Positions 25,507 to 26,935 of a stretch of DNA of 26,935 bases are shown piece after piece; position 1 is the first letter of the stretch; each line of letters opens with the position of its first letter. This DNA is from ChocPot-Mid sp043804925. Lineage in GTDB: Bacteria; Bacteroidota; Ignavibacteria; Kapaibacteriales; UBA2268. Below the pieces are notes generated by a model. It did not search any database and was not told the DNA's origin. It saw only the letters and a program-made list of their open reading frames with translations. A program made the translations under genes and the position numbers. The stretch is taken from contig JAZDIP010000065.1 of assembly GCA_043804925.1 (NCBI GenBank), positions 1 through 26,935 of the forward strand, in the 5' to 3' direction.

Positions 25507-26568
25507 ATGAATGAAAAAATTCTTGAGTATCTTGGTGACAAGCAAACAGATTTGTTAAACTTTTCAAATCCAAAAATTCCGAAGGAGCAATTACATCTTC
25601 CATCACCTGATTTTGTTGATAAGGTTTATTCACTTTCAGACAGAAACAACAGGGTATTGGGAAACCTTCAATGGATGTTTAACCACGGAAGATTGGCAGG
25701 AACAGGTTATATGTCAATTTTACCGATTGACCAGGGAATTGAACATTCCGGTGGTGCAAGCTTTGCAAAAAATCCGATTTACTTTGACCCTGAAAATATC
25801 ATTAAATTAGCAATCGAAGGCGGTTGCAATGCTGTTGCTTCAACCTTTGGTGTATTGGGTATGATGTCAAGGAAATATGCACATAAAATACCATTTTTGG
25901 TTAAAATTAACCATAATGAGCTATTGACTTATCCCGATAAATATGACCAAATAATGTTCGGTAAGATTGAGCAAGCTTATGATATGGGTGCCGCTGCTGT
26001 CGGAGCAACCATTTACTTTGGCTCTGAGGGAAGTAACAGGCAAATAATCGAAGTAGCTGAAGCATTTCAACTTGCTCACGAGCTTGGTTTAGCTACCGTA
26101 TTGTGGTGCTATCTTCGAAATTCGGCTTTTAAGCAGGATAAGGATTATCATGTATCGGCTGATTTGACCGGTCAGGCAAATCATCTTGGTGTTACTATTC
26201 AATCCGATATTATCAAGCAAAAGTTACCGGAAAACAACGGTGGTTACAAGGCAGTGAACGCAAAAGGAAAGTTCGGAATGTATGATGAAAGGATTTATAC
26301 CGAATTGACTTCCGACAATCCCATTGATTTGTGCAGGTATCAGGTTGCAAATTGTTATATGGGCAGAGCTGGCTTAATCAATAGCGGTGGTGCTTCGGGT
26401 AAAAATGATTTCGGAGATGCTTGTGTTACTGCAGTAATAAACAAAAGAGCAGGTGGAACCGGCTTAATTTCAGGTCGTAAAGCTTTCCAAAGACCAATGA
26501 GCGAAGGATTTCAACTATTGAATCTCATTCAGGATGTTTATTTGTGCAAGGAAATTACCATTGCATAG
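25507..26568 (+). CDS. fbaB: Class I fructose-bisphosphate aldolase (FbaB/DhnA type)
   Basis: This enzyme cleaves fructose 1,6-bisphosphate to dihydroxyacetone phosphate and glyceraldehyde 3-phosphate through a lysine Schiff base, and also runs in the gluconeogenic direction. The 353 residues match the E. coli FbaB length (350) and pattern closely. Recognised blocks are GRLAGTGY, ILPIDQGIEHS (71-81), ASTFGVLG, FLVKINHNE, AVGATIYFGSE, WCYLRNSAFK and VSADLTGQANHL. The Schiff-base lysine lies in IIKQK (Lys237 or Lys239). NCYMGRAGLINSGG and GRKAF supply phosphate contacts. The start has the best ribosome site in the window, AAGGAG seven bases before ATG, which fits high expression. A GH57 gene follows 88 bases downstream, consistent with a carbohydrate role. 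Confidence 0.97.
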   Translation: MNEKILEYLGDKQTDLLNFSNPKIPKEQLHLPSPDFVDKVYSLSDRNNRVLGNLQWMFNHGRLAGTGYMSILPIDQGIEHSGGASFAKNPIYFDPENIIKLAIEGGCNAVASTFGVLGMMSRKYAHKIPFLVKINHNELLTYPDKYDQIMFGKIEQAYDMGAAAVGATIYFGSEGSNRQIIEVAEAFQLAHELGLATVLWCYLRNSAFKQDKDYHVSADLTGQANHLGVTIQSDIIKQKLPENNGGYKAVNAKGKFGMYDERIYTELTSDNPIDLCRYQVANCYMGRAGLINSGGASGKNDFGDACVTAVINKRAGGTGLISGRKAFQRPMSEGFQLLNLIQDVYLCKEITIA

Positions 26569-26588
26569 TTAGGTTTAATAAGTTATTG

Positions 26589-26625
26589 CGGTTCTCGGTT
26601 CACGGTTCACGGTTTACGGTTCACG
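26589..26625. repeat. Heptanucleotide tandem repeat, CGGTTCA x5
   Basis: Units CGGTTCT, CGGTTCA, CGGTTCA, CGGTTTA, CGGTTCA followed by CG occupy the short gap between fbaB and the GH57 gene. The tract is clearly more GC-rich than the surrounding intergenic DNA. Confidence 0.93.
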
Positions 26626-26656
26626 AATACAAATTTCTTAAACAATTGAGAAAACA

Positions 26657-26935
26657 ATGAAACCTTTAAAAGTAGCTATTTTGTGGCATTTTCATCAACC
26701 GCATTATATTAAAAATGATGAGTTGATTTTACCTTGGGTTCGATTGCATGCTGTCAAGGATTATCTTGATTTGCCTATGCTTTTCCACGAATTCCCGAAA
26801 CTCAAGCAAACGATTAATCTTGTCCCATCGCTCACAATGCAGATTGGGAGCTATATTAAAGGTGAGTTCAACGACAAAATTCAACGGCTGACTTTGAAAA
26901 ATGCAAAAGATTTGACTGATGATGATAAACGTCAA
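26657..26935 (+). CDS. GH57 family glycosidase, N-terminal part (cut by window edge)
   Basis: The first 93 codons are present and open to the end of the window. The protein begins MKPLKVAILWHFHQPHY; WHFHQPHY (residues 10-17) is the first conserved motif of glycoside hydrolase family 57. It is followed by LPWVRLHAVKDYLDL and a TINLVPSLTMQIGSY stretch, both typical of the alpha-amylase and 4-alpha-glucanotransferase members. The family acts on alpha-1,4 or alpha-1,6 glucans such as glycogen. Which activity this one has needs the missing part, including the catalytic Glu and Asp. Absence of a signal peptide suggests a cytoplasmic enzyme acting on stored glycogen. Only a weak GAG precedes the ATG. 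Its place behind fbaB links glucan use to lower glycolysis or gluconeogenesis. Confidence 0.88.
   Translation, partial: MKPLKVAILWHFHQPHYIKNDELILPWVRLHAVKDYLDLPMLFHEFPKLKQTINLVPSLTMQIGSYIKGEFNDKIQRLTLKNAKDLTDDDKRQ

Noticed and set aside
25387..26625. Tandem repeats around fbaB as a CRISPR-like array
   Set aside because: Units are 7-9 bp with no spacers between them, and no cas-like gene is present.
26729..26935. Minus-strand ORF at the right edge
   Set aside because: It is the complement of the GH57 reading frame, which has the family's first motif and continues off the window.

Overview
The window is AT-rich bacterial chromosome, densely coded on both strands. It carries mostly single-copy housekeeping genes mixed with exported proteins. 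The most likely source is the Bacteroidota/Chlorobi/Ignavibacteria/Kapabacteria side of the tree. The pointers are a DUF3098-type membrane protein, a C-terminal type IX secretion sorting domain on a large beta-repeat protein, WG-repeat and PD40 propeller proteins, an acidic-tailed six-domain ribosomal protein S1, and weak or absent Shine-Dalgarno sites at many starts. This placement is inference, because the window holds no rRNA or tRNA.

Layout. 1-1396 (+): a DUF3098 membrane protein and the GTPase era. 1393-3441 (-): a CAP-domain lipoprotein and a secreted WG-repeat protein, probably one operon; the lipoprotein and era stop codons overlap. 3629-5455 (+): a histidine kinase with an N-terminal Rossmann-like domain. 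5567-10131 (-): rpsA, then an intrinsic terminator, cinA and tsaD. 10372-12137 (-): a ferredoxin, a strong terminator, and a YtcJ-type amidohydrolase that starts almost on top of that terminator. 12209-14105 (-): two overlapping glycosyltransferase genes. 14329-20961 (+): a BNR/FnIII/T9SS secreted protein, recG, a methyltransferase and an M50-type membrane protease, all tightly spaced. 21125-23947 (+): a secreted S9 peptidase behind a leader with competing inverted repeats. 24020-25291 (-): a secreted PD40-type protein. 25507-26935 (+): class I fructose-bisphosphate aldolase fbaB and the start of a GH57 glycosidase gene cut off by the window edge.

Functionally there are three strands: core information processing (Era, TsaD, S1, RecG, CinA), the cell envelope and exported proteins (lipoprotein, WG, BNR/T9SS, S9, PD40, M50, glycosyltransferases), and central or storage carbohydrate metabolism (FbaB, GH57). 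No gap between genes exceeds 300 bases. The longest gaps (10132-10371, 14106-14328, 25292-25506) hold AT-rich DNA, and two of the three contain short tandem repeats.

I found no prophage, insertion sequence, CRISPR array, toxin-antitoxin pair or recognisable defence system. The least ordinary items are the Rossmann-PAS-PAS kinase, the leader before the S9 peptidase, the terminator abutting the amidohydrolase start, and the intergenic short tandem repeats around fbaB.
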